Of a stretch of 64,000 nucleotides of DNA, positions 38,401-46,933 are shown piece by piece. Positions within the stretch are counted from its first letter, which is position 1; every line of letters begins with the position of its first letter. The position numbers and the translations under genes are program-made. The stretch is from Methylomarinum vadi (GTDB lineage: Bacteria; Pseudomonadota; Gammaproteobacteria; Methylococcales; Methylomonadaceae), in contig NZ_JPON01000001.1 in assembly GCF_000733935.1 (NCBI RefSeq), positions 3,234,501-3,298,500 on the forward strand, given 5' to 3'. The notes under the pieces were generated by a model. That model was not told the origin of the DNA. It saw only the letters and a list, made by a program, of their open reading frames with translations, and did no database searches.

Positions 38401-40646
38401 CGGCCTTGAAGGACCCTTTGGCGGCGGTGGAGCGAGGACTGAACTTTCTCCACGAACAAAAGATCATCACGTTGCAAAAGGGGTTGGCGGTGTTTCGCCA
38501 GGCGATGACGATCAAGGTGTTGCCGGAAGCCAAGGGACGGCGCTACAACAAAGGCGATTACGAACCCTTGTCCCAGCATTACGGCGAGCGGATATTTCAG
38601 GTCCATGTCATGAACGAATACGCCCGCAAAGGCCTGGAGAAAATCGGTCAGGCTCTGGCTTTCGTCGTCGCCTATTTTTCCCAGGACAAGACCGAGTTCG
38701 TCAAACGCTATTTCAAGGGACGCGCCGAGATTTTGCAGCGCGCCACCAGCCAGCAGTCTTTCCAACGCATCGTCAGCGACCTGCAGAACCCGCAGCAACA
38801 GGCGTTGGTGGCCGCTCACGAAGACGACAACCAGCTGATTCTGGCCGGCCCCGGTTCCGGCAAGACGCGGGTCGTCGTTCACCGCTGCGCCTATTTGCTG
38901 CGGGTCAAGCAGGTTCAGGCCGGCAGCATCCTGGTGCTGTGCTTCAACCGCAATGCCGCCGCCGAAGTGCGGCAACGCCTGTTCGAACTGGTCGGCGCCG
39001 AGGCCAAGGCGGTGACGATACAAACCTATCACGGCCTCAGCCTGCGCCTGACCGGCCACGCCTTGGCCGGCATCGACGGCGGCGACCCCGAGCAAAGCGA
39101 GCAACAGTTTCAGACGATGATCAGGGACGCAATCGACTTATTGAACGGCGACAAGCCTTGTTTGAATGTCGATCGCGACGAGATGCGCGACCGCTTGCTG
39201 GCGGGCTACCGTTTCATCCTGGTGGACGAATATCAGGACATCGACGATTTGCAGTACCAGTTGATTTCGGCGCTGGCCGGACGTAACCGGGACGAAGACA
39301 GCAAGTTGACGATACTGGCGGTCGGCGACGACGACCAGAACATATACCAGTTCCGCGGCGCCAATATCGTCTTTATCCGCCGGTTCGAGGAGGACTATCG
39401 GGCCACTAAACATTATCTGGTCGAGAATTACCGCTCCAGCGCCCATATCATTGCCGCCGCCAATCAATTGATCGAGGCTAACCGGGACCGGATGAAACGG
39501 CAGCATCCGATCCGCATCAACCGAGGCCGGGCAACGCTGCCGGCGGGCGGCCGCTGGGAAAAACTGGACCCGCTGGCCAAGGGGCGGGTACAGGTGTTGC
39601 ATTGTCCCGACGCCAATCGACAGGCCAAGGCGTTGGTGGGGGAATTGCGGCGCTTGCGCCAGTTGGACCCCAGCCTGGATTGGTCGCAATGCGCCATCTT
39701 GACGACCGAATGGCGCCTGTTGAATCCGGTCAGGGCCTGTCTGGAAGCGCAAGACATTCCGCTCAGCCTGGCCTTACCCAAACAGGCATTGCCGCCGCCG
39801 TTCCGCATTCGCGAAAACCTGGACTTGCTCAATGCGATCAAGCAAAGCCCGGACCGCTTGTGCGCGGCGAGCGAGTGGCTGGAATATTTGGCGAACAAGC
39901 CGGACAATCTTTGGCGTCGTCAGTTGCAGAAACTGCTGCTTAGCTGGCGCGATGAAACCGGCGATGCCGAAACCGGCAAGCAAGCATTGCTGGAATACTT
40001 GTATGAATCGCTGGCGGAACAGCGCCGCGACTGCCGGCTGGGGCAGGGTATTTTTCTCAGCACGATCCATTCGGTCAAGGGCATGGAGTTCAACCACGTT
40101 TTCATCCTGGACGGCGGCTGGGCTTCTGTCGCTAGCGAGGAGCAGCGCCGCTTGCTGTACGTGGCGATGACGCGGGCCAGGGAAACCCTCAGTCTGATGC
40201 AAAGAGGGGATTGGCGCAATCCTTACTTGCCGGCGCTGCAGGGCGACTTCCTCTTGCCGCGCAGCGCTGAATTTCTGGACGAGGAATTTCCGGAGCAGGC
40301 GGACAATTCCTATGAATTTCTAGGGTTGCAGGACTTCGATCTCAGTTATGCCGGCAGTTTCGATGCCAAGCATCCGATACACCAGGCTTTGGCCGAACTC
40401 GAGGTCGGTTCGGCGGTGGACATTTGCCGCCGAGGCGACAAGATCTTAATGTTAAACGGGGAAGTAATCGTCGCGGCGCTGTCGAAAAAAGCCTGTCAAC
40501 GATGGTCGCCGCGAGTCGACAACATTCGCTCCGCGGGCGTGATCGCCATGATTACCCGTTACCGAAGCGACAGCGAAGAAGCTTATCAATCACGTTGTAA
40601 AGTTGAGCAATGGGAGGTGCCGATATTGGAGGTGGTTTTAGGTTAG
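35496..40646 (+). CDS. Three-domain fusion: DEDD-type exonuclease, RecQ helicase, UvrD/Rep helicase
   Basis: 1716 residues from ATG 35496. Residues about 1-150 are an RNase-H-fold exonuclease: ICSLDLEADE (DxE), GHNILRHDLPL and NDPLADAKLAL, where the usual DEDDh histidine appears to be Asn. A Cys-rich CQAPDCGYC lies near 254. The RecQ motor has LPTGGGKSLCYQLPA (about 312), FDEAHCLSKWGHDFRP (about 415) and GRAGRDQQDAECIL. The UvrD/Rep motor has LAGPGSGKTRVVV (about 1115), LVDEYQDIDDLQY (about 1243), GDDDQNIYQFRG, STIHSVKGMEF and LLYVAMTRARE. Two opposite-family motors plus a nuclease suggest unwinding and trimming of recombination or foreign DNA. It stands alone, with no partner gene. Confidence 0.9.
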   Translation: MDWDTLQHNICSLDLEADEHGEIFAFGAVFQQRQFQRRAPFDSNKTLSELDAFANDAKFILGHNILRHDLPLCRAVDPQLALFAKPVIDTLFLSPLAFPENPYHRLVKNYKLVRDSLNDPLADAKLALSLFQDQFQALLEQHSETAVLSFYHYAFADNPVYSGLQRALAAMGAEEMKASAAFDLLKALTQDRVCKTAFNKVILSYLPNPQLRPALAYCLAWLRVAGGNSVLPPWVRQQFPDVAPALRQLRDIPCQAPDCGYCRGVHDPVAQLKRYFGFSAFRPQPENDEGGSLQQDIVRAGMADTPMFAVLPTGGGKSLCYQLPALVRYQRRGVLTIVISPLQALMKDQVDNLRNKTGAPSVAALYGLLTGPERGEVLKAIQLGDIALLYVSPEQLRNVGFQHAIEQREIGCWVFDEAHCLSKWGHDFRPDYLYVARFIKEFADKQQALLPPVQCFTATAKQDVKDEIVDYFRANLGQELTVFEGGVERNNLHFEVQTVNSVDKYPRINTLLHERLDGLESGSAIIYCATRTKTEEIAEFLQQQDWRVEAFHAGKNAAEKKHIQDNFITGSTRIITATNAFGMGIDKEDVRLVIHADIPGSLENYLQEAGRAGRDQQDAECILLFDENDIDTQFKLSATSQLDQRDIAQILKGLRRVRKDRNGNVVITTGELLQHDDVETSFDAEDHNAATKVITAVSWLERAGFIERNENKTQVFQGRPLVKNREKAEQKIARLGLSERQQKRWLSILDALFNADSDEGFSADELALSGEFAPADDEEQRISASQRVIRTLYQMSEQGLIQKNLLLTAFVRYKVANTSLGLLPQICRLEKALIEVLQEQAPDAEEGDWQVLSLRHVNQHLLDLGFSECNPEVLRLLLVSMSRDGQGMAGNKGSLHLRHYSQDQYRVKLNRGWQALLETVQRRQSVAQIALRAIIDKIPPETKPSADVLVEFAVEELLAALNQDIDMRSALKDPLAAVERGLNFLHEQKIITLQKGLAVFRQAMTIKVLPEAKGRRYNKGDYEPLSQHYGERIFQVHVMNEYARKGLEKIGQALAFVVAYFSQDKTEFVKRYFKGRAEILQRATSQQSFQRIVSDLQNPQQQALVAAHEDDNQLILAGPGSGKTRVVVHRCAYLLRVKQVQAGSILVLCFNRNAAAEVRQRLFELVGAEAKAVTIQTYHGLSLRLTGHALAGIDGGDPEQSEQQFQTMIRDAIDLLNGDKPCLNVDRDEMRDRLLAGYRFILVDEYQDIDDLQYQLISALAGRNRDEDSKLTILAVGDDDQNIYQFRGANIVFIRRFEEDYRATKHYLVENYRSSAHIIAAANQLIEANRDRMKRQHPIRINRGRATLPAGGRWEKLDPLAKGRVQVLHCPDANRQAKALVGELRRLRQLDPSLDWSQCAILTTEWRLLNPVRACLEAQDIPLSLALPKQALPPPFRIRENLDLLNAIKQSPDRLCAASEWLEYLANKPDNLWRRQLQKLLLSWRDETGDAETGKQALLEYLYESLAEQRRDCRLGQGIFLSTIHSVKGMEFNHVFILDGGWASVASEEQRRLLYVAMTRARETLSLMQRGDWRNPYLPALQGDFLLPRSAEFLDEEFPEQADNSYEFLGLQDFDLSYAGSFDAKHPIHQALAELEVGSAVDICRRGDKILMLNGEVIVAALSKKACQRWSPRVDNIRSAGVIAMITRYRSDSEEAYQSRCKVEQWEVPILEVVLG

Positions 40647-41001
40647 AACGTTGCTTGCGGCAATCGGCTTGGGTCTACTTTTGGTTTATCTTCTATAAAC
40701 TTGAGATTTTTTCAAACCGTTGTAACCTCTTTTCAGGGTTGATTAATGCGGTGATAAAAATGCTTAAAACAATTTTGCTGATACTTATTCATTTTCCATG
40801 TAATCCATTTTCCACTCAGCGTTTTGCAGCGTCATGACGAATGTCCGGCAAGCAGCGGAGCTTTTAACGGGCGTTCACCCTGATAAAACGTGAAGCGGGG
40901 ATGTAAGCGCCGCGTTTCCTGATGTTTCTTGGGATAGCATCGCGTTGTAGGCGGCAATAAAAAAGGCCGATTGAAAACCGGCCTTTTTTTGATGATATTT
41001 C
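40647..41001. other. Convergent intergenic region
   Basis: 355 bases between the helicase stop and the htpG stop. The only feature seen is the terminator at 40957-40990; the remainder (AT-rich up to about 40840) has no supported gene. Confidence 0.6.
40957..40990. terminator. Terminator of htpG (bidirectional)
   Basis: An A-run plus GGCCG pairs with CGGCC plus a T-run across a nine-base loop. It lies just downstream of the htpG stop on the minus strand. Confidence 0.85.
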
Positions 41002-42930
41002 TTACTTCAACAGTCCCTGCAATAGTCCATTCAGCTTATGCACGAACGCCGCTGGATCGTCCAGCTGACCGCCCTCGCTGAGGATGGCCTGGTCGAACAG
41101 AATGTTGGCGATGTCGGCGAAGCGGGCATCGTCTTGTTCGTCTTTCAAAGCATTGACTAAGCCGTGGGAAGGGTTGATTTCCAGGGTCGGTTTGCTGCCG
41201 CCCATGCCCATCATATTCATCGATTGTCCGGCTTCCTTCATGATGCGTTGCATATTCAGGCTCATGTCGTAAGCGCCGGTGACCAGGCAAGCCGGCGAGT
41301 CGGTCAGGCGGTGGCTGATCTTGACGTCTTCAACCTTGTCGCTCAAGACTTCCTTGATTTGGTTAACGACCGATTCGAAATCCTTGTTGATTTCTTCCTG
41401 TTCTTTTTTCTCTTCTTCGCTGTCCAGTTTGTCCAGATCAAGATCGCCCTTGGCGACAGATTGCAGGTGCTTGCCGTCGAATTCGGTCAGGTTGGATACC
41501 AGCCATTCGTCGACACGGTCGGACAACAGCAGCACTTCGATGCCTTTCTTACGGAAGATTTCCAGATGCGGGCTGTTTTTCGCCGCCGAGAAGCTGTCGG
41601 CCGTGACATAGTAAATTTTATCCTGGCCTTCTTTCATGCGGCTGACGTAATCGGTTAACGACACGTCTTGTTTTACGCTGTCGGTATGGGTGGTGGAAAA
41701 ACGCAGCAACTTGGCGATGCGGTCCTTGTTTTTGTGGTCTTCGATCGGGCCTTCTTTCAGCACATTACCGAATTGTTCCCATAGGTTGCCGTATTTCTCG
41801 GCGTCGTCATTGGCGACGCTTTCCAGCAGGCCCAATACTTTTTTCACGGCGCCGGCCTTGATGCTGGCGATTTGCTTGCTTTGCTGCAACATTTCGCGGG
41901 AGACGTTCAGCGGCAGCGAATCGGCGTCGATGACGCCGCGGATGAAACGCAGGTAGCGTGGCATCAGCTGTTCGGCGTCGTCGGTGATGAAGACTTTGCG
42001 GATATACAATTTGACGCCGTGCTTGGCGTCTCGGTCCCACAGGTCGAACGGTGCGCGGGACGGTACGTACAAAAGCATCGTGTATTCGTTGGTGCCTTCG
42101 ACCTTGCTATGGAGATAGGCCAAAGGGTCCTGGAAGTCGTGGCCGACGTGTTTATAGAATTCGTTGTATTGTTCCTCGGTGATCTCGTCCCGGGACATTT
42201 TCCACAATGCCGATGCTTCGTTGACGGTTTCCTCCTCGACGCGTGCTGGAGCCGTTTCGTTGCCTTCGTCATCTTTTTCGGCAGGAATTTCACGATCCAT
42301 GACCACCGGAATCGAAATATGGTCGGAATATTTTTTGACGATGGAGCGCAGGCGGTAGTCTTCCAGAAATTCCTCTTCACCCTCTTTCAGGTGCAGGACG
42401 ATCTCGGTGCCGCGTTTGGCTTTTTCCACCGTTTCCAGCGTATATTCGCCTTCGCCGGTGGATTCCCAGCGCACGCCTTCTTTTTCCCCTGCTTTGCGGG
42501 TAGTCAAAGTGACTTTGTCCGCGACGATGAAGGCGGAGTAGAAACCGACGCCGAACTGGCCGATGAGCTCACTGTCTTTGGCTTGGTCGCCGGTCAATTT
42601 TTCGAAAAACTGTTTGGTGCCAGATTTGGCGATGGTGCCGATATGTTCCTGAACTTCCTCGCGGCTCATGCCGATGCCGTTATCGATGACACTAATGGTT
42701 TTGGCATCTTTGTCGATTTCCAGGCGGATTTTCAGTTCGCTGTCGCCTTCGTACAGGCTGTCGTTGGATAGCGCTTGGAAACGCAATTTGTCGGCGGCAT
42801 CGGAACCGTTGGAAATCAATTCACGTAGAAAAATCTCCTTATTGCTGTACAAGGAGTGGATCATCAGGTGCAATAAATGTTTAACTTCGGTTTGAAAGCC
42901 TAAGGTTTCTTTTTTTGCCTCAACAGTCAT
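41002..42930 (-). CDS. htpG: Chaperone HtpG (Hsp90)
   Basis: ATP-dependent cytoplasmic chaperone. 642 residues, normal length. N-terminal GHKL ATPase motifs: [27 protein letters not shown], and [13 protein letters not shown]; the middle domain includes NVSREMLQQ with the catalytic Arg. C-terminal dimerisation domain complete. A clear sigma-32 promoter precedes it, so heat-shock control is expected. Confidence 0.97.
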   Translation of the reverse strand: MTVEAKKETLGFQTEVKHLLHLMIHSLYSNKEIFLRELISNGSDAADKLRFQALSNDSLYEGDSELKIRLEIDKDAKTISVIDNGIGMSREEVQEHIGTIAKSGTKQFFEKLTGDQAKDSELIGQFGVGFYSAFIVADKVTLTTRKAGEKEGVRWESTGEGEYTLETVEKAKRGTEIVLHLKEGEEEFLEDYRLRSIVKKYSDHISIPVVMDREIPAEKDDEGNETAPARVEEETVNEASALWKMSRDEITEEQYNEFYKHVGHDFQDPLAYLHSKVEGTNEYTMLLYVPSRAPFDLWDRDAKHGVKLYIRKVFITDDAEQLMPRYLRFIRGVIDADSLPLNVSREMLQQSKQIASIKAGAVKKVLGLLESVANDDAEKYGNLWEQFGNVLKEGPIEDHKNKDRIAKLLRFSTTHTDSVKQDVSLTDYVSRMKEGQDKIYYVTADSFSAAKNSPHLEIFRKKGIEVLLLSDRVDEWLVSNLTEFDGKHLQSVAKGDLDLDKLDSEEEKKEQEEINKDFESVVNQIKEVLSDKVEDVKISHRLTDSPACLVTGAYDMSLNMQRIMKEAGQSMNMMGMGGSKPTLEINPSHGLVNALKDEQDDARFADIANILFDQAILSEGGQLDDPAAFVHKLNGLLQGLLK

Positions 42931-42969
42931 TGTTTACTCTCTGGTAGTTTTCGAATCAGATGGCATGTA

Positions 42970-42998
42970 AAGTGGGGATGGTATTTTTATTTTTCAAG
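42970..42998 (-). promoter_or_regulatory. Sigma-32 (heat-shock) promoter of htpG
   Basis: On the minus strand CTTGAAA (42998-42992) and CCCCACTT (42977-42970) are separated by 14 bases, close to the RpoH consensus CTTGAAA / CCCCATNT. The -10 box lies about 40 bases before the htpG start codon. Confidence 0.85.
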
Positions 42999-43096
42999 TA
43001 TGGACAGTTGGGAATCTGCAGTTAAAATTGGTTATATACCTTTCCGCACGTGCTTTTTATCGTCAACCAAGCCTTGCTAACCGGATTTGCCATGTG

Positions 43097-44737
43097 ATGA
43101 CGCTGAAATTATCGAATAAAAAAATACTCTTGGTCGAGGATTTTCCGACAATGCGTAAAGCCATTAAGGACATGCTCGGCACGCTGGACGCACATTATGT
43201 CGTGGAAAGCGACAATGGTTTGAATGCGCTCAAGGAAATGGCCAGGGAAAAATTCGATATCGTCTTGTGCGATTACAATCTGGGCAAGGGGAAAAACGGA
43301 CAGCAGGTACTGGAAGAAGCGCGGCAGCGAAAATTGCTGCCATTTAGCGCCGTATTCATCATTATCAGCGGAGAACAGGCCCCAGGCATGGTGCTGGGAG
43401 CGATGGAAAACAAGCCGGACGAATACTTGACCAAGCCCTTTAATGCATTGCAATTGCGTACCCGCCTGGAAAAAAATTTCAAACGTAAAGCCTATTTGTA
43501 CCCGGTGGAAAGGGAGCTCGACCGCGGGAACCTGGCGTTAGCCATTCACCAATGCGATAAATTGCTGCAGGAAAACGACAAGAAAATGCGTACGTTGCTG
43601 CTGAAAATCCGCGCCGATCTGGCGTTGAAAGTCGGTGACTTGGTCAAGGCGGGAGAGATTTATCAGGAAGTATTGGCGCAACGAGAATTACCCTGGGCCC
43701 GGTTGGGGTTGGGGATTATCGCCTTCAAGGAGAATAATTTTTCTAGTGCGATCGCTATTTTTGAACGACTGATCGCCAGCAATCCTTTGTACATGGATAG
43801 CTATGACTGGTTAAGCCAGGCTTATCAGGCCGACGACCAACCGATTCAGGCCCAGGATATCTTGAATCAGGCGGTCGAACTTTCGCCCACGGCGATTTTG
43901 CGGCAAAAAAAGCTGGCGGAAACGGCCGATAAAAACAATAGCCTGGACGTGGCCGAACAGGCCTACAAGGCGGTCGTCAAGTTGGGTAAGCATTCAGTCC
44001 ATAAATCCAGCAGCGATTTTTCCAAATTGGCCCGGTTGTACTCCCGGACCAACGATGCCAAGCAGGCGCTGAAAACGCTCGATGATATGCGTCAGGAATT
44101 TATCAAAAATCCGGAAGCGGAATTGCGCGCCGCCACGCTGGAAACGGAATTATACCAGCAATTGGGCGATGAAAAGCTGGCGAAAGAGGCCTTTTCCAAG
44201 GTGCGTGACTTGAGTGAGTCGATGGGCAAGAGCATGCCCAAAGACCTGCAATTGGATCTGGCCAAGGCCTGTTTTCTGAATGACGACCATGAAACTGCCG
44301 ATAAGGTGCTCGAGTCGTTGATAATCAACCATATCGACGATGACGCCTTCATGGATGATATTCGCCAGATGCAGAGCAGTGTCGGGCGCGATAACTATTC
44401 CGAAACCCTGATGCAAAAAACTCGGCAGCAATTGATCGAAATTAACAACCAGGGCGTTTCCTTGTTTAAACAGGGCAAGCCTAACGAAGCGATGAGTTTG
44501 TTTGAGAAGGCCTCCGCTAAAATGCCGGCTAACAAGACTATCGTGCTCAATATGACCCGCATCGCGATGCACGAGTTGAAATCGTCCGGTCCCAACGAAG
44601 AACGCATCTTGCGTGCCCATGCCCTCCTAAATAGAGCCAAACAAGTAGGGGTCGCGGAAGATAAACTGGGTAACCTGCAAATGGAATTCGCCAAACTGAC
44701 TCATGCTCGGTCGGCTAATAGCAATAATGCAGCTTAA
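43097..44737 (+). CDS. Receiver-domain protein with TPR repeats
   Basis: About 546 residues from ATG 43097; an in-frame GTG at 43028 would add 23 residues of doubtful type, and neither start has a strong ribosome site. Residues about 8-130 are a CheY-like receiver: ILLVEDFPTMRKA, VLCDYNLGKG (phospho-Asp), IIISGEQ and EYLTKPF (Lys). The rest is a long TPR superhelix (for example AGEIYQEVLAQRELPWARLGLG and LFKQGKPNEAMSLFEKAS). It lacks a DNA-binding or enzymatic output, so phosphorylation probably alters protein contacts. It overlaps the downstream kinase gene, its likely partner. Confidence 0.85.
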   Translation: MTLKLSNKKILLVEDFPTMRKAIKDMLGTLDAHYVVESDNGLNALKEMAREKFDIVLCDYNLGKGKNGQQVLEEARQRKLLPFSAVFIIISGEQAPGMVLGAMENKPDEYLTKPFNALQLRTRLEKNFKRKAYLYPVERELDRGNLALAIHQCDKLLQENDKKMRTLLLKIRADLALKVGDLVKAGEIYQEVLAQRELPWARLGLGIIAFKENNFSSAIAIFERLIASNPLYMDSYDWLSQAYQADDQPIQAQDILNQAVELSPTAILRQKKLAETADKNNSLDVAEQAYKAVVKLGKHSVHKSSSDFSKLARLYSRTNDAKQALKTLDDMRQEFIKNPEAELRAATLETELYQQLGDEKLAKEAFSKVRDLSESMGKSMPKDLQLDLAKACFLNDDHETADKVLESLIINHIDDDAFMDDIRQMQSSVGRDNYSETLMQKTRQQLIEINNQGVSLFKQGKPNEAMSLFEKASAKMPANKTIVLNMTRIAMHELKSSGPNEERILRAHALLNRAKQVGVAEDKLGNLQMEFAKLTHARSANSNNAA

Positions 44738-45404
44738 TCAATCCCAGCATTTTGCCACCATTCTCGCCTCGACGGTTCATGACATTAAAAACTCGCTGAC
44801 GGTTTTGCATGATCGTATTCGGCGAATTTCCGCCAGTCGCGGCCATGACGACCCCGATCTGCTTCAGTTGGAGTTCGAGGCCAATCGCATGAATCACAGC
44901 ATGATGCAATTGCTGGCCCTGTATAAAATCGATAACAATAAATTTAATCTCGAGATCGACGAATATGCGGTACAGGAAATTTTCGATGAAGTGCGTGCCG
45001 AACAGGCGCCCTTGTTGCGCTTGGACGATATCGCATTGACCGTGGCATGCCCGGACGAATTGATGTGTTTCTGCGATTTCACCCAGGTCTGCAATGCGCT
45101 TGGCACGGTGCTAAACAATGCACGCCGTTATAGCCGCCGTAAGATCGAGTTGTCCGCCAGTCAACAGCGGGATTATGTCTGTTTTGTCATCGAGGACGAT
45201 GGCGAGGGGTATTCGGAAGAATTGCTGGCGATCGATCCGGCCGACCAGGGGCGAATGGACTGGATTAGCGGCAGCACGGGCTTGGGACTTTATTTTGTTG
45301 CCACGATTGCGTCATTACATAGCAATGGCGATAAACGGGGCCATATCCGAATCGATAACGACAGTCGCCTCGGCGGCGCGCGTTTCAGGCTGTTTCTGCC
45401 ATGA
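44727..45404 (+). CDS. Small soluble histidine kinase
   Basis: About 225 residues from ATG 44727, overlapping the receiver-TPR gene by 11 bases. No sensor or membrane domain. The H-box is ASTVHDIKNSLTVLHDRI (phospho-His in VHDIKN); the ATPase has LGTVLNNARRYS (N-box), IEDDGEGYSEEL (G1) and STGLGLYFV (G2). It is probably the cognate kinase of the upstream receiver-TPR protein. Input may come through protein partners, since the first 30 residues leave no room for a sensor. It converges with holA, the 3' ends overlapping by 20 bases. Confidence 0.85.
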   Translation: MQLNQSQHFATILASTVHDIKNSLTVLHDRIRRISASRGHDDPDLLQLEFEANRMNHSMMQLLALYKIDNNKFNLEIDEYAVQEIFDEVRAEQAPLLRLDDIALTVACPDELMCFCDFTQVCNALGTVLNNARRYSRRKIELSASQQRDYVCFVIEDDGEGYSEELLAIDPADQGRMDWISGSTGLGLYFVATIASLHSNGDKRGHIRIDNDSRLGGARFRLFLP

Positions 45405-46410
45405 GCGGTGCGCCACAAAAGCGTTGGCAAATGTTGAACAAAGTCTCCCAGCTATCGCCCGGACTTTGCCCCTTTATCTGCCTGTCGGCGCTGGCGCACA
45501 ATAATAAAATATCTTCTAGTTGCGTCAGCGACAACCGTTTCAAGGCTGCCCCAACCAGTTGTTTTCTTTTGTCCCAGACCTGGTGTTTGGCGAAAACGCT
45601 GTCTTTGCGGCCGCCTTGCGCCAGGTCCGTCTTGATGTTGAACAGATTCCTGGCTTCGCGGCTTAAGGCCCACAGCAGTACCGGCTCGGCGATTCCTTCG
45701 GCCTTCAATCCTTGTAGAATTTTGGCGGCCCGGTTAATGCGTCCCGGTAACAAGCTGTCCATCAGTTTGAAGACGTCGTAACGGGCGTTGTCGGCGACCA
45801 ACTGTTCAACATCTTGCGCGGAAACGGCGTTGTCGCCGTGCAGGATATAAAGCTTTTCAATTTCCTGGGCGGCGGCCAGCAGGTTTCCCTCGATCCGCGA
45901 GGCAAGCGCTTTCAATCCGTCCGGATCGATGTGCATGCCTTTTTTTTGGCTCCGTCGCTGTAAACATTGTACCAGCGCGGCTCCCTGCAATGGCCAAACC
46001 TGTAGCACCGCGCCGGCTTTGTCCAGTGCCTGGAACCAACGTGATTTTTGCGCCTGCGGGGATAATTTTCCGCACGTAATCAATAACAGCGTTTCGGGCG
46101 GTAGACGGCTGCAATATTCCAGCAATGCCTTGGCGCCTTCGTTACCCGGTTTGCCGGACGGAATACGCAGGTCGATGATTTTTTTTTCGGCGAAAATGGA
46201 TAGGGAATCGGCTTCCACCGATAACCGTTGCCAGTCGAAATTGCCTTCGGCGTTCAATACCTCCCTTACCGTGTATCCGGCCTGTTTGGCGTATGCACGG
46301 ATTTCATCCGCTGCCTCGCCGAGTTGCAGCGGCTCATCGCCACACAGCAAATAGACCGGATGTAATTTTTTTTGCAGGTCGGTGGGCAATTGCTCGAGAC
46401 GTAAACGCAT
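45385..46410 (-). CDS. holA: DNA polymerase III subunit delta
   Basis: Clamp-loader subunit that opens the beta clamp. 341 residues, the family length. N-terminal MRLRLEQLPTDLQKKLHPVYLLCGDEPLQLGEAADEI matches HolA; the AAA+-like core lacks catalytic residues, as expected, and a C-terminal collar domain follows (LLWALSREARNLFNIK). Part of the leftward unit leuS-lptE-holA, six bases after lptE, the gammaproteobacterial arrangement. Confidence 0.94.
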   Translation of the reverse strand: MRLRLEQLPTDLQKKLHPVYLLCGDEPLQLGEAADEIRAYAKQAGYTVREVLNAEGNFDWQRLSVEADSLSIFAEKKIIDLRIPSGKPGNEGAKALLEYCSRLPPETLLLITCGKLSPQAQKSRWFQALDKAGAVLQVWPLQGAALVQCLQRRSQKKGMHIDPDGLKALASRIEGNLLAAAQEIEKLYILHGDNAVSAQDVEQLVADNARYDVFKLMDSLLPGRINRAAKILQGLKAEGIAEPVLLWALSREARNLFNIKTDLAQGGRKDSVFAKHQVWDKRKQLVGAALKRLSLTQLEDILLLCASADRQIKGQSPGDSWETLFNICQRFCGAPLMAETA

Positions 46411-46416
46411 GCCGTT

Positions 46417-46914
46417 CTAGTTTTTCAGTATGGCGCGTGCCCGTGAAATAATCGAACGCACCGCTTGTCGGTACATTTCATCGCGAATCACGGCTTCTTC
46501 ATTGTTCTTGGCCAGGATGTCTTGCTGACTATTGAAGTATTCGCGATCGATTTCCAGGTCTTGTTGCTTGAGCAGCACTTTGCCTTGAGGGTCGAGTAGC
46601 GAGTAATTGACCGTGTAGGTCAATTCGAACTCAATCGCCTTGCCTTGAGAATCCAGAGCCAGTACACGCCTTCTCATATCGTCTTTGAGGACCTTGATGA
46701 CCATTCCGGCCTGGGAGGGAGAACTGACCAGTCGGCCGTCGGAATAGCGCAACGATTGTTTCATTTCACGCTGCAATTGCGAGCCTGCGCCTTCGACATA
46801 GACGCTTTTCATTTCCTCGGGAATATCGACGGCGCCGCGCAGATGATAGCCGCAGGCCGTCAGCGACAGCATCGACGCCACAAGCGCGGCACTAATAAAT
46901 GACTTGGTTCCCAT
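46417..46914 (-). CDS. lptE: LPS-assembly lipoprotein LptE
   Basis: Outer-membrane lipoprotein that plugs LptD during LPS insertion. About 165 residues from ATG 46914, which gives MGTKSFISAALVASMLSLTAC, a lipoprotein signal with the lipobox LTAC; a longer reading enters leuS. After the Cys the protein runs GYHLRGAVDIPEE, the standard LptE opening. Twenty bases after leuS and six before holA. Confidence 0.92.
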   Translation of the reverse strand: MGTKSFISAALVASMLSLTACGYHLRGAVDIPEEMKSVYVEGAGSQLQREMKQSLRYSDGRLVSSPSQAGMVIKVLKDDMRRRVLALDSQGKAIEFELTYTVNYSLLDPQGKVLLKQQDLEIDREYFNSQQDILAKNNEEAVIRDEMYRQAVRSIISRARAILKN

Positions 46915-46933
46915 GACTATCTTTCTTTTCGCG

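Noticed and set aside
36597..39104. Two long minus-strand frames (36597-37721 and 37992-39104) inside the helicase fusion
   Set aside because: Antisense to intact RecQ and UvrD motifs, no recognisable products.
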